The notes: a model not told the origin generated them from the letters alone. Shown: positions 35,471 through 47,646, numbered from the stretch's first letter. The stretch: DNA of 64,000 bases from Meandrina meandrites (GCA_963693305.1 OY855904.1:49948761-50012760), one strand, 5' to 3'. Translations and numbers: made by a program.

Positions 35471-37220
35471 TACAGCAAGGAATATCAAGAGGATTTGTTG
35501 TACGAATTTGAACAGGCGAGAACTGATATTATTTAATGGAAAGCCCACGTTTTGCGATCGGTGAATCAAGACAAGGCAAAGCAGGCTGTCATAAGAAATC
35601 TTAATGGTAGCACTGTCTTGGTAGTGATGGACTGGGCAATAAAATTCTTGCAGATGAAGTACAGAGAGAAGCAGTCAGACTGGTATGCTAAACGAGGTAT
35701 CAGTTGGCACGTGTCTACTGTCATTCAGTTAAACAAGAAGAGTCGGGTGATATGGAAGTCCAAACATACGCGCCGCCCACCTGTTTGATTACTGCCAGCA
35801 GGATTGGTTCGCCGTCTGCTCTAGTTTTGAAAATCTTCTGAAGAATGTCTTAGCATCCAGACCCTCCATTAACAGCGTGTTTCTTCGCTCGGATGAGGTA
35901 GGATGCTATCACAACAACGCCCTCGTGGCATCTCTGAAAGATATTGGACTGAGACTTGGCGTTCAGGTGAAAGGCTATGACTACTCCGAGCCTGCCTATG
36001 GTAACGATGTGTGCGACCGAATTTTGTGCGCCGTGAAGAGCTCAATTCGTTGCTACTGCGATGAAGGCCATTGCATAAACTGTGCGGCAGACATGCGCAC
36101 TGCCCTACTAAAGCGCCCAGTCCCAGGAGTAACTGCATCTGTATGTGCCATTGAGGAGAAAAAGAAAACTCTAAATGTCAACAGAATTGATGGCTTTAGT
36201 AAGCTCCATAACTTCACATACGATGACAAAGGCCTTCGCTTTTGGTGAGCGTATAGCATGGGACCAGGAAAACTGATTCCTTTCAATGACGTAGTTGTCA
36301 ATCAGCAAGACGAAACAGGGCTAACTGTTCATGAGAGTGGCGACTTTTTTACTACGAGAAATGCACGCCATCTGAACATTAAAAATCCGGACAGGATTGA
36401 CACTGAAGAATCGACTGAAGAAGATCAGCTATTTGAATGTCCGACCTGGATGCGAGAGCCTTTTCAAGAGCTTTCACGAACTTGAAATGCATGCTGAAAT
36501 CGGAAATTACCGAAATAGGCCCATGACCGAAAGCTGTTACGACCGTTTTAGGAGATAATGGGCCGAGCGTTTTTGCACTGTTAATCCAGTGCAGTCAGAT
36601 GGTTCCACCAGCAGTAGGGGAAGGAGCTCAGAAAAGACGACAGATGGGTCGCATTCAAATTTGAGCCAAGGATGGGCTCTTGCAAAGCCACGTGTGGCAA
36701 CGCGTTTTTCTTCAAAGGTTAAGGCATATTTGAATGTAAAGTTTGAACTTGGAGGAAAAACAGGTTTGAAAGCGGACCCCAATCAAGTTGCAGCAGAAAT
36801 GAGAAACGCCCGAGATGAAGACAATAACCGTCGTTTTTCCAGAGAGGAATGACTTTCAAAATACCAGACTAGCATCTCTCCCGACTAGCATCTCCGAGGA
36901 GGAAAGGATAAGAGGCAAATGCAGTAGATGACCAGACGGAGCTTGAAGACATACTTGGAGAGAAAGAGGAAAACAGTAGGCAACAAGTAATAAACAGCAT
37001 AATTGAAGACATTGGTCTTCGCCATCCGATTTGTTACGATGCATATGATCTTTGCGAATATCACAAGTGCAACAAACTGTCAGAGTTTAATGTTAACATG
37101 TTGAAAGCTATCCTAAAGGACTTTAATATTTCATTTAAATCAAAGGACAGAAAGAAAGATTTGATGGAATGCTTGGCTGCCTTTGTGCAGGAATGTCAGT
37201 GTTTTGAAGGGCCTGATTAA

Positions 37221-38324
37221 GAACTCGTTTCATCTTAAATCAGACAATATTGATACACAAGGTGCGTGTAAATATAGATAACATACATTAGTGTAAACCT
37301 TAGTTCCTACAGCTGGTGCGAAAATCACGTTTTTACCTTGTGCTGTTTTGTGTGCATAATCAAATTAGATTTCTCGTGGTATCGTGCATGATTTTTTCAG
37401 ACGCCGGACAGCAGCTGCCATGAGACAAAAAAGAAAAAAAAATTAAGAAGAACTAAATCAATATGTATCATTTAACCTCTCCCTCCCACTCACGGAAAGC
37501 TAAAATGCCGCAAAATTGGTCAGCGGTGTTACATTTCAAAACAAAATGATATGTCATCAATTTCATCGATGTCACACAAAAAGTCGCTGAAATGTTTATG
37601 AAATGGTTAATTTTCTTTAATGGACAGAAGTTTGCATTTGGTCCCTAAAGATTTCAGTTTAATCCAGGAGAGTCTTGGGGGTTTGATTTACATTTATGGC
37701 GAGCTGTTTTGGTCGCAAAGTCTTCGAATGGTGTGATCAGCACTTACTACGGCTATTCGAACACATCGATCGCCGGATTCCACATCCAATTGAAGGTTTT
37801 CAAGACTATTCTGGGGTACGTTTTTAAATCAAATCCTATTATTGTGATAAAAACTCGTTACACTTGCTAGGATCATTGGTTAGCACTGTTATTTGAGCTG
37901 CAAAATTCAGAAACAGCAAACTGTATAAAATTAATATTTTTCTAACGTGGCCTCACAGCCGGATCGCTTATTTGAGCCAAGTTATTGAAGCCTTATTTTT
38001 TTTATACCAAAGAATGCCACTAAATATTATTTCATGCTTTTTGGAAGCTATCTTTATACTTTTCAGGGAAGTACAAGAGGCTTCCCGAATAAGTCAGAAT
38101 TTTTGAGAAATTTCGCTGTTTGCTACGGCACTCTACCCACTTCTTACAAATAGCGTTGATATTGCCCTGTTTAAATGATTGCAATTCAAGTAATTTGAAA
38201 AAGTTTGATTTGGTTTTACCATTTGTATATAGTACTATGATGTTTCTATTTCTGGTATAATTCTCATATCTCTCCGCGTAATGAACGTCCGGCAGCAAGC
38301 ATCCAAAAAAGGGCTAATTTCGAC
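37221..38324. other. 3' part of the 16.5 kb transposon
   Basis: Mostly non-coding, between the transposon gene stop and the right inverted repeat. A short exon-like frame lies at 37695-37815. Confidence 0.4.
37695..37815 (+). CDS. Candidate small exon, unknown
   Basis: An ATG-started frame of about 40 codons, rich in Cys, His and Arg. It ends at a GG|GTACGT donor-like site. It lies between the transposon gene and the right terminal repeat. No family is recognised. Confidence 0.25.
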
Positions 38325-38520
38325 TTCGTTTAAGGCCCGTTTTGTGGGTTTCGTTAAACGATGGCATTCGCTTCAAAATCTCGAGTGTTATAAATGATAA
38401 GAACCAAACATAGGTGTTTTCTTAGATATTATATCAATCTTTATTTGTGGAGAAAATTTAAAGGAAATCGAAATTTCGACCCAAATTAAGTGGTCGAATT
38501 TTAGGCGGACACCCTCTTAA

Positions 38521-39690
38521 ATATATACCCGGGGAATTGTTCCGATTATAGGTCAAATATCCGCCAGTGTGCGTTTATTCGTGTGACCTTCTCGCGTGAC
38601 ACGCTGTTGGCGCTCACGCAACAACGACAATCAGTCACGCGACTCATGCAAATTTCTCACTGTATCTTATGGTTGGGGGTAAGATAGCAACTTGCCGTGC
38701 TCAATTTTCTTATCTGGTGAAAAAATTGAAACCAAAAGTGACAAACTGAAATATAACTAATAGTATCGAACCTTGTATAAAACAGACAAAGAGAGAAGTT
38801 TTTTTTTCTGACGTCTTCTGTTACATTCTTCTTACATTCGCTTGAGTTTATTGTTGACATGTTAATTGAAGTCACCTTCTCTTCTTCTATCCTGAATACA
38901 AATCAGGCCTGCCAGGCCATCAAGAAAGAACTGTTGTAATTCTTACTACAATTTCAAAACACGAAAGCCTGCCCCATTTGATCGATGTATTATACATTCG
39001 TATTTTCACCGTACAGATATGGGGTCACCATGCAGCTCTCGTAAGGTCTCACATGAGTGGCTGAGAGAACAATAGAACAAACAACAAGAACAATGCCCCT
39101 AGCCCCCAAAACAATAGCAGCTGCTACACTAGAGGACCAGTAGAATTACAAGCTTACGAGAGCTGCATAACTATTCGAGATATGAGATAACAGAGCCAAA
39201 AGCTTTGCATCCAGAAGCAATGGATCGAGATTACGACTGAACTTCGCTTTGTGGTTTTATGACAGTCGGGGCTACTAAAAAATCGAACTATATATCCTGA
39301 TTTGGTTAAGATACAGCAATACAGTGCAAGGTTTGTTCCCGGGAGAGGTGTGGTTACTCCCTCTAAAGGGCTTAACGGGGACGTGCGGCCCGAAGAAATA
39401 CCTCATGACAAATGCTGAAAATAGCTTTCTCAGCTTCTAGATTTCAAAGTGGCTCACGCCTTAGGCGATCGCAGAATCGAACTTGCCTCGTCTATGTCAA
39501 AAATCTGGCTACGGCCCAGACGAGGTATCTCTTTCACTTGTTACTTCTTTTTATCTTAAACGGGGTATCTTCACATGGACCAATGTCTCCATCAGGATAA
39601 GCACATATGTTTATTTATACGAACCTAACCACAAGCCAGGCCGCACCTCCCTACCCGAGACTCTGTCTAGCAGCCCCCCATCCCCCATCC
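38521..39690. other. Non-coding stretch
   Basis: No gene is recognised to the right of the 16.5 kb transposon. Confidence 0.4.
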
Positions 39691-39695
39691 CCATT

Positions 39696-40029
39696 GTACT
39701 TTCCACGGCGAATTTCGCTTTGGAAAGTGAAACTTCGAAACACTCGGGGGTTTCCCGAAATTCGTGATGATGCGATATCGAGGGGCGCTATTCTGCGAGC
39801 CGAAAGTCTTCTGATCGTTTAAAAAAAATCGAACTTTATATCCTAAACTGGTCAAGATAGACGCCATACAATACAAGGTTAGTTGTACTTACCACGGCGA
39901 AGTTTGCTTTGGAAATTAGCTGAGAGGAACTACGAAGCACTCGAGGGTTTCCCAAAATTCCGAGAAATCAGATTTAATATTTCGTGATTTATGCGATATC
40001 GGGAAGTGTCGCTATTCTGCGAGCCGGAA
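39696..40029. repeat. Diverged direct repeat pair
   Basis: Copies at about 39696-39807 and 39882-40029 share TGTACTT.CCACGGCGAA at the start and GCTATTCTGCGAGCC at the end. A third partial match lies near 42140-42170. On the minus strand the second copy has a donor-like GTG|GTAAGT, so they may derive from a duplicated 5' exon. Confidence 0.5.
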
Positions 40030-40790
40030 GATTTTTACCGAGATAACACCAAAATATTTTGTCTGTTTCTAACGGTATGGAGTCCGATAACAAAGAAATA
40101 GGTCTTGAAGCGAATGAAAGCAAACAAAACAACAATGTGGACGAATTTCATGAATTTTATTTGCGACTAAAACCGGGCAATGCAAAACTTAAAACGCAAA
40201 GTGACTTGAAGACACGGTAGCGGTTTTGTTTGGAGGAAAAGTTAGATCAGTTATATACATGAACAATAAAGAACTCAGTAAACTTGTCAGCTGTGTATTT
40301 TTTCGAAAATGATAAGTAAGCAGACGGAAAGGCGAGCCAGGCACTGTGAGCTTAAAATCTTTTCACTGAGCCCTCTAAAGTTGACGTTGAAAAGAGTGGG
40401 TCGAACATTATGAAGAAAAGCTTTTCCTGAGAAGTGTTAAGCTCCAAACGCGTTCAACAATTGTACTTTCAATATTTAGCTCGTAGCTCGTGTCAGGGCA
40501 AGTTTGCGCCAGAAGCGAGCAAATACTCTGCAACACGTCCAAGAATCAAAAGCGGCGGCCAGAAGGAATGTTTTAATGTTTTAAACTCAACATTGATCTG
40601 CAAATTTAGACCATTTCAAGGGCTAGAAAAAAGTGATTTTTCCTGTTCTCGAATAGTGCTCCTTACTTCTACTCGATTCATTCAAGAATTTGAGAATCAC
40701 TCATTTCAGCTGGCCCAATCAGGATAAAGTAGCACGCGACATTGATTTTGCATGAAACTGGCTTCTAAGGTCCTTCGCATCATATAATAA
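40030..40790. other. Non-coding stretch with a short exon-like frame
   Basis: A frame starting ATGGAGTCCGATAAC near 40078 runs about 47 codons to a TAG. It is Asn/Lys-rich and not recognised. Nothing else is identified. Confidence 0.35.
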
Positions 40791-41015
40791 GGGACGGACC
40801 ATTATTTTTCTGGAGGGGGGGGGGGGGGGGGGGGATGAAAAATATTGAAAAAAATTGTTTGCAGGGCCTAAAAAGACAAAATAAATTGTTTGCAAACATA
40901 ACATGTATTAAAAAAATAGTTTGCATAGACGTAAGAGAAACTTTTTTTTAATTTTTTAACGAAGACTAGTGAGCAGCACAAGGAAAGACTCCTTGTAGTT
41001 GTAAGCTTGTCGTTT

Positions 41016-41059
41016 ATTTCCGACGCGTTTCGTCTCTAACTGAGACTTCTTCAGGGACT
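41016..41059 (-). ncRNA. Hammerhead-like ribozyme motif (palindrome left half)
   Basis: The minus strand has CTGAAGA (core CUGANGA), a 5-bp stem GTCTC/GAGAC with loop AGTTA, then GAAAC, a minimal stem ACGCGT and a cleavage-site-like GTC. One extra base lies between the core and stem II. Very short stem III is typical of PLE hammerheads. Confidence 0.5.
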
Positions 41060-41382
41060 AGCAAAGAACAGCATATATAGCACATTCGTGTGCCTAGCTA
41101 CAACTTCCCATGAAAGTGAATTATAACTAAAATATGCTGTAAAGGGACGTTACAAAAAACGCCTTAATATATATGTTATTGCGTGTTGTTATATTTTGGG
41201 GACCATACGATTAGCGCTAATCGTATGGCCCCCGAAATATAACAACACGCAATAACATCTGTATTAAGGCATTTTTTGTAACGTTCGTTTACAGCATATT
41301 TTAGTTATTATTCACTTCCATGGGAAGTTGTAGCTAGGCACGCGAATGTGCTATATATGCTCTTCTTTGCTAGTTGTATTCA

Positions 41383-41426
41383 TTCCCTGAAGACGTCTCA
41401 GTTAGAGACGAAACGCGTCGGAAATA
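41383..41426 (+). ncRNA. Hammerhead-like ribozyme motif (palindrome right half)
   Basis: Plus-strand copy with CTGAAGA at 41387-41393, stem GTCTC/GAGAC, GAAAC near 41410-41414, short ACGCGT and GTC. Flanking TTCC/GGAA can form helix I. The extra base before stem II is present here too. Confidence 0.55.
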
Positions 41427-41765
41427 AACGACAAGCTTACAACCACAAGAAGTCTTTCCTTGTGCTGCTCACTAGTCTTCGTTAAAAAATTAAAAACAAA
41501 AAATTACTGCCGCCAATCTTCGCAGTGTACGTCTCAGAAAACGAAAAAGATGAGTTCAGAGGTGTTTATTGGTCGCCACCATAAAATATTGAATCAAATA
41601 ATGATTGATGGCAGCATAAGCGAAAAAATTGTTTCAGGAAGGTGTTGTTAGAACAAAATTGTTTGCAGAGGTGCATAGATAAAAAAAAAGTTTGCAGAGA
41701 GAGATTTTTCATTCCCCCCCCCCCCCCCCCCACCCCCTCCAGCCAGAAAAAGAATGGTCCGTCCC

Positions 41766-43684
41766 TAAACATGATCAAAATCCTTTATTGACCAAGTTTT
41801 TTCGGTCAAGATGGCAGGATATTGGCCTCGTTCTTTTTTGCGTGTTCATAGACCTCCACTTCGTCTCGGTCAAAAAACACGCAAAAAAAGAACTTGGCCA
41901 ATATCCCGCTATCTTGACCTTACGCTTGGCCAATAACCCATCATGTCAACAACATATTCATTGTAAATTTTTAAGCCTATGTAAATAGAGTAAAATATTT
42001 AAATTTTACATATTATTTAAATATTTAAAACGGGTTTGACTGTGCACGTCGCACATGAATTGCCACAAAACTCTCCCTTTTCAACTAGTTTTATAATACG
42101 TATGTTTCGTTTAAATGGTAAAAGTAATGCATACAATACAAAGTTAGTAACACTTACCACGCCGACGTTGAAACGAAAGTCTAAAGCTGACTAGCTCGTA
42201 TTCCTTCCATAGAATGAACTACGCTGTCAGGTTCATTTTATACTGTTCGCTTTGGAAAGTAAAAAGACCAGAAATCCGTCATTCATTCCTCTGGGGGATT
42301 AGAAAATGAAAATTTCTAGGAAGATCCTACAAGGAAGTGTCAGTGTTTCATTTTCCAACACACAATGGATGATTAAGAATTTATTTCCACTTTTAACATG
42401 CATGTAGCACAAAACTCCCAATTGCTTCTCAAAACGCTGGAAATGGCAATTTATTTCCCGAGGAAAATATATAAATATGATCCAATGGGATTCTGGGTAG
42501 GCAGCACTGGTAAGTTTAGTTCGGGGGCGGGGCAGATCACTCTGCAACGCCTAGCACATTTTTTTTTTTTTGTATCTGAATCATCGCCGAACAAATTACG
42601 TCACATCTGGCCAAAAAAAAAAACGGCCCAAAAATGTCGGGCGCGTCGTCTTGGGAAGTCGTCGAAGAAAGGTTTCAAGCAGACGTGTTTATTTTGATCA
42701 GTTTTTTGGAACTGACAGTTTCGTTTGATTTTGAACTAAGCAGTTGAAAGAGGTCACAGAGAGATTGCTTCGACTATTTATGGACAGATTTCGATGAAAG
42801 AAATAATTTTAGTATAAGATTGAAGGAAAATAACGGGAAGAAAAGTGATTTGTCGTGGCGGATAATTTCACACACTCAAAACACTTGCAGTTCAAACTTT
42901 TGGTTCTAGCAATTACTGATGCAGTGATGAAGTTTAGTGAAATAGCGCACAATTGCCACAACACCATGGAGGAAACACTGTTGGTTATAGTTTGCAGTGT
43001 CTACTTCGGCGATATCATTAACACAAGCCTTGAAGTGAAAATTTCGAGTGGCTTGTCTCGGCAGGACGTCGAAAAGTAGTTTGTAGCAGACATGCGGTAT
43101 ATACGTAGGCAGGGGAGGGGGGTTGGGTTCGATGGTGCGTCTGCACCCCCGCACGCGCCGAAAAGGTCCGCTTAATCTGGAAGCGAGGGTTAAAATGACT
43201 CTCAGAATGCAGGGAATGTGGACTTCAAAAACCTGATTTTCAAAATTTCCCGGGGTAATATACCCCCGGATCCCTCCTAGACGCTCATGCTACCGGTGCT
43301 CGCACCCACCCAAGCAAAATCCTGTCTACGGCCCATCAGTTGCTTAATTTAACTACAGCTTAGGGCCTTTTCGTATAAGCCTGAGATCTCGCCTCACTCC
43401 TATCTCTTTTGTAAAAATTGCGATGTGTTTATCTGGCGGTCAGCCCAGTTACTGAGATTTCGGTTTCTACAACCGAGATCTCGGCTATCGGGATAAAAAT
43501 TTTCCCATATTAACACTCCAGCCCGGTTACCGGGATGAAAATGTTTCTGACAAATTAGCTTCGCTTTCGAAACTGGACGGCCAAAATGGAATAATTTTGC
43601 CGTGTATGCATTTCCACTTCAAAAGTATTCGAATTAGCTTTATTAGTAAAATAATTATTTTAAAAAACATGAAACAACTTGAAA
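41766..43684. other. Non-coding stretch with a small foldback
   Basis: Inverted arms at 41804-41844 and 41878-41919 (GGTCAAGATGGCAGGATATT and the reverse complement of a near-copy) form a ~115 bp hairpin. No gene is recognised. Confidence 0.45.
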
Positions 43685-43720
43685 GACATGTCTCGGCATG
43701 ACTCATGCCATCTTCAGTTT
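43685..43720 (-). ncRNA. Degraded hammerhead-like motif
   Basis: The minus strand shows CTGAAGA, stem GGCAT/ATGCC, then GAG where a hammerhead needs GAA, followed by ACATGTC. One core base is changed, so it is probably inactive. It resembles the PLE-type motif at 49131-49167. Confidence 0.4.
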
Positions 43721-43759
43721 ATTGAGAATTGAAAATATAGGGCCATAATTATACTTAAG

Positions 43760-44199
43760 CTACAAATATAAAAATAGAAATGAATACAATTAAAGGAAGG
43801 AACAATTAAACAGAAACAAGTTATGACAACACGAGCTCGCCTTAATGTTACGACATGTCTGTATCTGATTCCCAGCAACAGGGCGAGAAGTCTGTCTATA
43901 CTAATTGCGGTCGTGGTCGCGACAGATACTCCACACAAAGTCATGACCAAAGCTCCCCAAGTATTTGAAACGTGGTACAACACATTCATGCTCATCTTTG
44001 TTGTACTCAATATAATGTAGGCAGCGTAGAGCGGTTGTACAATAAGACCAACGCAAAGATCAGTGACCGCCAAACATCGAAAGAAAAGCTTTGTTGGAAG
44101 ATGAATAGAAGAGACATTCTTTAGAGCTATGAGGATAAGCCCGTTGCCTACAGCAGCGGTGTTGGAAAGAAAAATGTTAAGAGATAAAAAAAATTTCAG
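43760..44199 (-). pseudogene. Rhodopsin-class GPCR fragment, TM1 to TM4
   Basis: The frame includes a TM1-like stretch with AVGNGLIL, a TM2 segment LAVTDLCVGLIVQPLYAAY, a TM3 stretch ending ISIDRLLALL (the position of the DRY motif, here DRL), then RYRHVVTLRRARVV and part of TM4. An in-frame TAG lies at 44200-44202 and no ATG precedes TM1. Sequence after TM4 does not continue the family and runs straight into the hammerhead-like relic. Class A receptors of this style are abundant in corals. This piece lacks TM5-TM7 and is not functional. Confidence 0.7.
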
Positions 44200-44215
44200 C
44201 TATCCTGTTGGTGAT

Positions 44216-46375
44216 GCGATGAGTGTTTGGTTCAGTTTGCTTGTGTAGTTTCTTTGTCCAGCAAAGTTCGCCATTGTTCCTGGGTGGTCTCAAAATTGAG
44301 CTTCTCAGTTAAGGTTGAGGAGGTCAAAAAAAAAAAACAGAGCTTTGAGATATGATGAATTTTATGTCACTAATAAGTGTGTGTGTGTGCTTTTTTTACA
44401 GGACTTCTTATTAATCCTTAAAGGCCTGGTGTATATTGCAATTCGTGTTTGACCGATTTCTTATATGTGTGGGTTGATAGATCTGTCAGTTGGTTTTATT
44501 TAACAATTATTGCATGAGCGCGCGTTGGATATGAGTTGGCTATAACTCTCTCATATCCAACAAGTGGGATAATTGTTTTATTAATAACACCCAAAGACGC
44601 GTTTACCTAGCAAATTTGTGGTCAATGGTATATGAGATAACAACAACGACAACAACAGCATCCTGTTTATTACCCTTTTTCGTTAATTAATACAGAAATA
44701 CATAAAGTATTGCTAATAATTAAGGGTTCTGGCAACCCGAAATAACCACTAGGTTGAAAATGCCGGGTTGCCAGTTTACAAATTGGTTAGTCAAATGTTG
44801 TCCGGACACACACACATATACAAGGACACACATACAAAATATAATATATACCAGAAAGTAAAGAAGAAAAGAAGCTGAAATTAAACGCGAAATCTATTAC
44901 CTAAAATAAAAAAAAATTGAGCTGAACAATGAAGAACATCAGACAAATAATGATAAGGCGTTGCAAAAACAGTGATATCATTTTAATGTGAAAAAAAAAA
45001 GAGAATTAACTAGTAGCTTTGGAGAAAGCTCTGTTTCAGTTTAATTTTGAATGATGAATGAGATCATATGCCATAGCCTGTAAACCAATCAAAACTCAGG
45101 AATATTAATATATCATGGCTAGTTTTTAATAAAAATTAATAAAACAGCTGTAAACAGGTTATCCTCTAGAAATTAAAACAAGACCGAGCTTGATCCTTCA
45201 TAATTGCGATCAACTTGTCCAAGGTAGTGTACCATACATACTTGTATTGAGCTCGAGGAAACAAATGATCATTTTTTTTGTGCGTGTGTTCAGGAACACT
45301 TTTAAATGTTCATATGCATTCAGGTCTTCGCAAGATACTAAGCTGTATATGCACAGTTTTAAAGCCGGGCAAAATTAATTCCTAATTAAAGGAGCTATGT
45401 CAGGGACAACGCATCTTGAAAAAAGTGGCAATTTTTTTTCAAGTTTGTTGGTAGTAATCGATCTCAATCTTTGTCAATTTTCGCGATTATATTATTCCGT
45501 TGATGTTTTTCTATGTAAGAAAAATATTATTTTGAGGTTTTCTTCAAGTTCAAAGTAATCGGAAAAATGACTAAAACGTCGTGACATTGCTCCTTTAACT
45601 ATTAGTTTCAACGTCTTGAAATTAGCATCTTTTGTGTCTAATTGGTTTTAAAATTTGAGCGCAGGGCCGTTTAATACTCTGTTTTGAACGAAACGAGAGA
45701 TAATACTTTTCAGCATTGCGATTCACTCTGACTGGCAATGAATAAAAAGGTTATTAGGAAGAGCATTTTTAAACGTATTCGTGAGACTTTCAGATCACCC
45801 GCATTTTTATGAGAAGGAATTTTTAAGAGGATTAAGAAACTAAACTTTTGACTTGCCGATGCTGTCAGACTGTGACGCCAAAATATATTTGCGAGAAGCA
45901 ATTAACATTACGTTCACTTTGAGAAGTGTGGAAAAAGGCACTGTGGCTGAGACAATACAAACAAGGGAGAATGTTTTCAAATGACAAAAAAAACATCTGT
46001 TTATCTGATTACCAGAATATTGTGGCAAAAATACCTCTGCCCTGCAAAAAATTCCCCAAAAGGCGGTGAAAATTAAAAAATTAAAAGGTAGACTTTCTCA
46101 AAGCCGTTCGCTTCTGGTTCAGAAGGTCCACTCTCTCATTCTCCACGCTGCTTGGACTTGACTTGTAGAAAGCCTAATTAAAAGGCAAAATGATTGTTTT
46201 GCTCTTGTCAAAATAAACATTTGTCGTTTCGCAGTCTAGTTAGCGTGGGCTAATCAAGAACTAATTTTCTCCAAACACTTCCCCTTCCAAGTGAAGGTGA
46301 TCTTAAATCGAACTTAAAGTTTGTCGTAGACATGTCCTATAAAAATGCCTTGAAATTTATAAAACGATTATGCAG
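44216..46375. other. Non-coding stretch
   Basis: No gene is recognised. It has an 11-bp inverted repeat CTGGCAACCCG/CGGGTTGCCAG at 44729-44774, and a short GT run near 44378. Confidence 0.4.
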
Positions 46376-47600
46376 GCACCTATTGGGACTCTTGGCAGCG
46401 AATCCTAGTTCGAAACAATGGCAACATTTCGTGTTAAAAATCCATTGAAACATTACTTCCCAGCTAAACTCCTTCACACTTCAGACAATGAACTCTCCAA
46501 GTCCGTTATTAAGAATAAAACCCAGATTTTAGGGCTTATATTTGGAAGATATCTTCCAATTTATACTGCTGAACGATCGAGTACAAGTATGATGCTGCTT
46601 CCGCAGAGGTCCGCATGAAACCTCATGAGTAAAACCGCTAGCAAGGGTTTTGAATGAAGTCTTTGGCATTTTGGGGGAAAGTAGAATTTAATTCAAATTC
46701 ATGATAAAGGGGGGAGGGGGCATTTTGTCACTAAAGAGTCTCTGGCCAGGTTATCATAGCTTTCTGAATGCAGGAATAACATCAACCCTGACCAGTTGCA
46801 AACGTGTCACGTAAGTCAGCTGAGAGGAACTGTGCGCGAATGTGACTGATCCTTAACAGGTTGGGGTTGCAACTCGAACTATCCTCGGATCAGCTTGAAC
46901 AACAATGGATCTGTGAAAAAAATTGTTCTGAAATGGCGGACGAACTCGACGGAACAACTTGTGCCCATTTTTTCAGTGTTTCAGATCAAAAACTTCGGAT
47001 TGTCCGAACACAAGCGGAAGCTTCCGAAAGTACTGATACGGGTAAACACGGAAATTGACTCTTCAAACGGGAAAACTGCTCCACAGCAACGTCTGAGTGT
47101 GAAAAGCCAGATAAATACTGGCGGCCACGTCGCACTTGCCAGTACCCACTGCATTCCGGCAGGAAAAACGGTTGAAGACCAGAAATGCGGTTAATCCTGA
47201 CATGTCAAGGGAAATCAACACTATGTATGGACGGACAATACGTCCCGACAGGTTCCCGTAAGTCTGCTCTATTGTAAATACTTGCTTTCCTATTGCAAAT
47301 ACTTACTTTCCTGACAATGCTGTGCCGACTTGTAGAGCGATAAATAAGCTATATTATTATTCCACTATTGCGCCATTTCACCATATTAGGGCAAAAGATC
47401 GTTCAGCAGTATAAATTGGAAGATGTCTTCCAAATTTAAGCCCTAAAATCTGGGTTTTATTCTTAATAACGGACTTGGAGAGTTCATTGTCTGAAGTGTG
47501 AAGGAGTTTAGCTGGGAAGTAATGTTTCAATGGATTTTTAACACGAAATGATGCCATTGTTTCGAACTAGGATTCGCTGCCAAGAGTCCCAATAGGTGCC
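46376..47600. mobile_element. 1.2 kb element with ~215 bp terminal inverted repeats
   Basis: Arms at 46376-46590 and 47390-47600 are near-identical inverted copies beginning GGCACCTATTGGGACTCTTG. The centre carries only short frames and no recognised transposase, so it is non-autonomous. No target duplication was confirmed. Confidence 0.75.
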
Positions 47601-47646
47601 GTGCTCAAGTTTCGAAGGCAATACTTACTTATCTGCTGGAGTTATT

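Larger units (their letters stand above)
22762..37220 (+). pseudogene. Multi-exon gene with DDE-like core, finger and C-terminal domains, broken
   Basis: Exon-like pieces run in order. At 22762-23002 there is a Cys/His segment around TVCPKHRNNLGRYW with a GTAAGT donor. At 23143-23247 is a CxxC piece. The next is 33231 to about 34633, interrupted by a MITE. From 35053 onward is the main body. The core has VLVVMDWAIKFLQ near 35610, LRSDEVGCYHNN near 35885 and YGNDVCDRIL near 36000. This spacing resembles RNase-H-fold transposases with D..D and a late G-x-x-x-C-D block. A degraded C2HC finger (near 36435), the SQGWAL to FSREE homeobox-like block (36665-36850) and a C-terminal domain ending at 37220 follow. 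Stops or frameshifts near 35200, 35270, 35790, 36247 and 36480 make this copy dead. The DDE assignment is inference. The same C-terminal layout occurs at 5.1-6.0 kb. Confidence 0.6.
22001..38516 (+). mobile_element. 16.5 kb DNA transposon with TTAA target duplication
   Basis: Both ends start GAGGGTGTCCGCCTAAAATT. The first ~26 bp match exactly, and inverted homology continues for ~190 bp (22001-22190 and 38325-38516). TTAA flanks both sides (21997-22000 and 38517-38520). Inside on the plus strand is a multi-exon gene with a DDE-like core (22.76-37.22 kb). A BEL/Pao retrotransposon, a TTAA MITE and a tiny 8-bp-TSD MITE are nested within it. TTAA duplications are known for the Kolobok and piggyBac superfamilies. 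The protein shows no clear piggyBac signature, so a Kolobok-like or unnamed group is more likely. Confidence 0.85.
40947..41494. repeat. 548 bp palindrome carrying two hammerhead-like motifs
   Basis: The halves are near-perfect inverted copies around TACGATTAGCGCTAATCGTA at about 41206-41225. Each half carries a hammerhead-like motif in opposite orientation. The motif style matches Penelope-like element ends, so this may be two head-to-head PLE end fragments. Confidence 0.75.
40791..41765. mobile_element. MITE with GGGACGGACCATT ends and TAA duplication
   Basis: Terminal inverted repeats GGGACGGACCATT and its reverse complement, followed inward by G or C runs and TTGTTTGCA-type repeats. TAA flanks both sides, as in PIF/Harbinger elements, so that superfamily is suggested. 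A ribozyme-bearing foldback (40947-41494) is nested inside. Confidence 0.65.
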
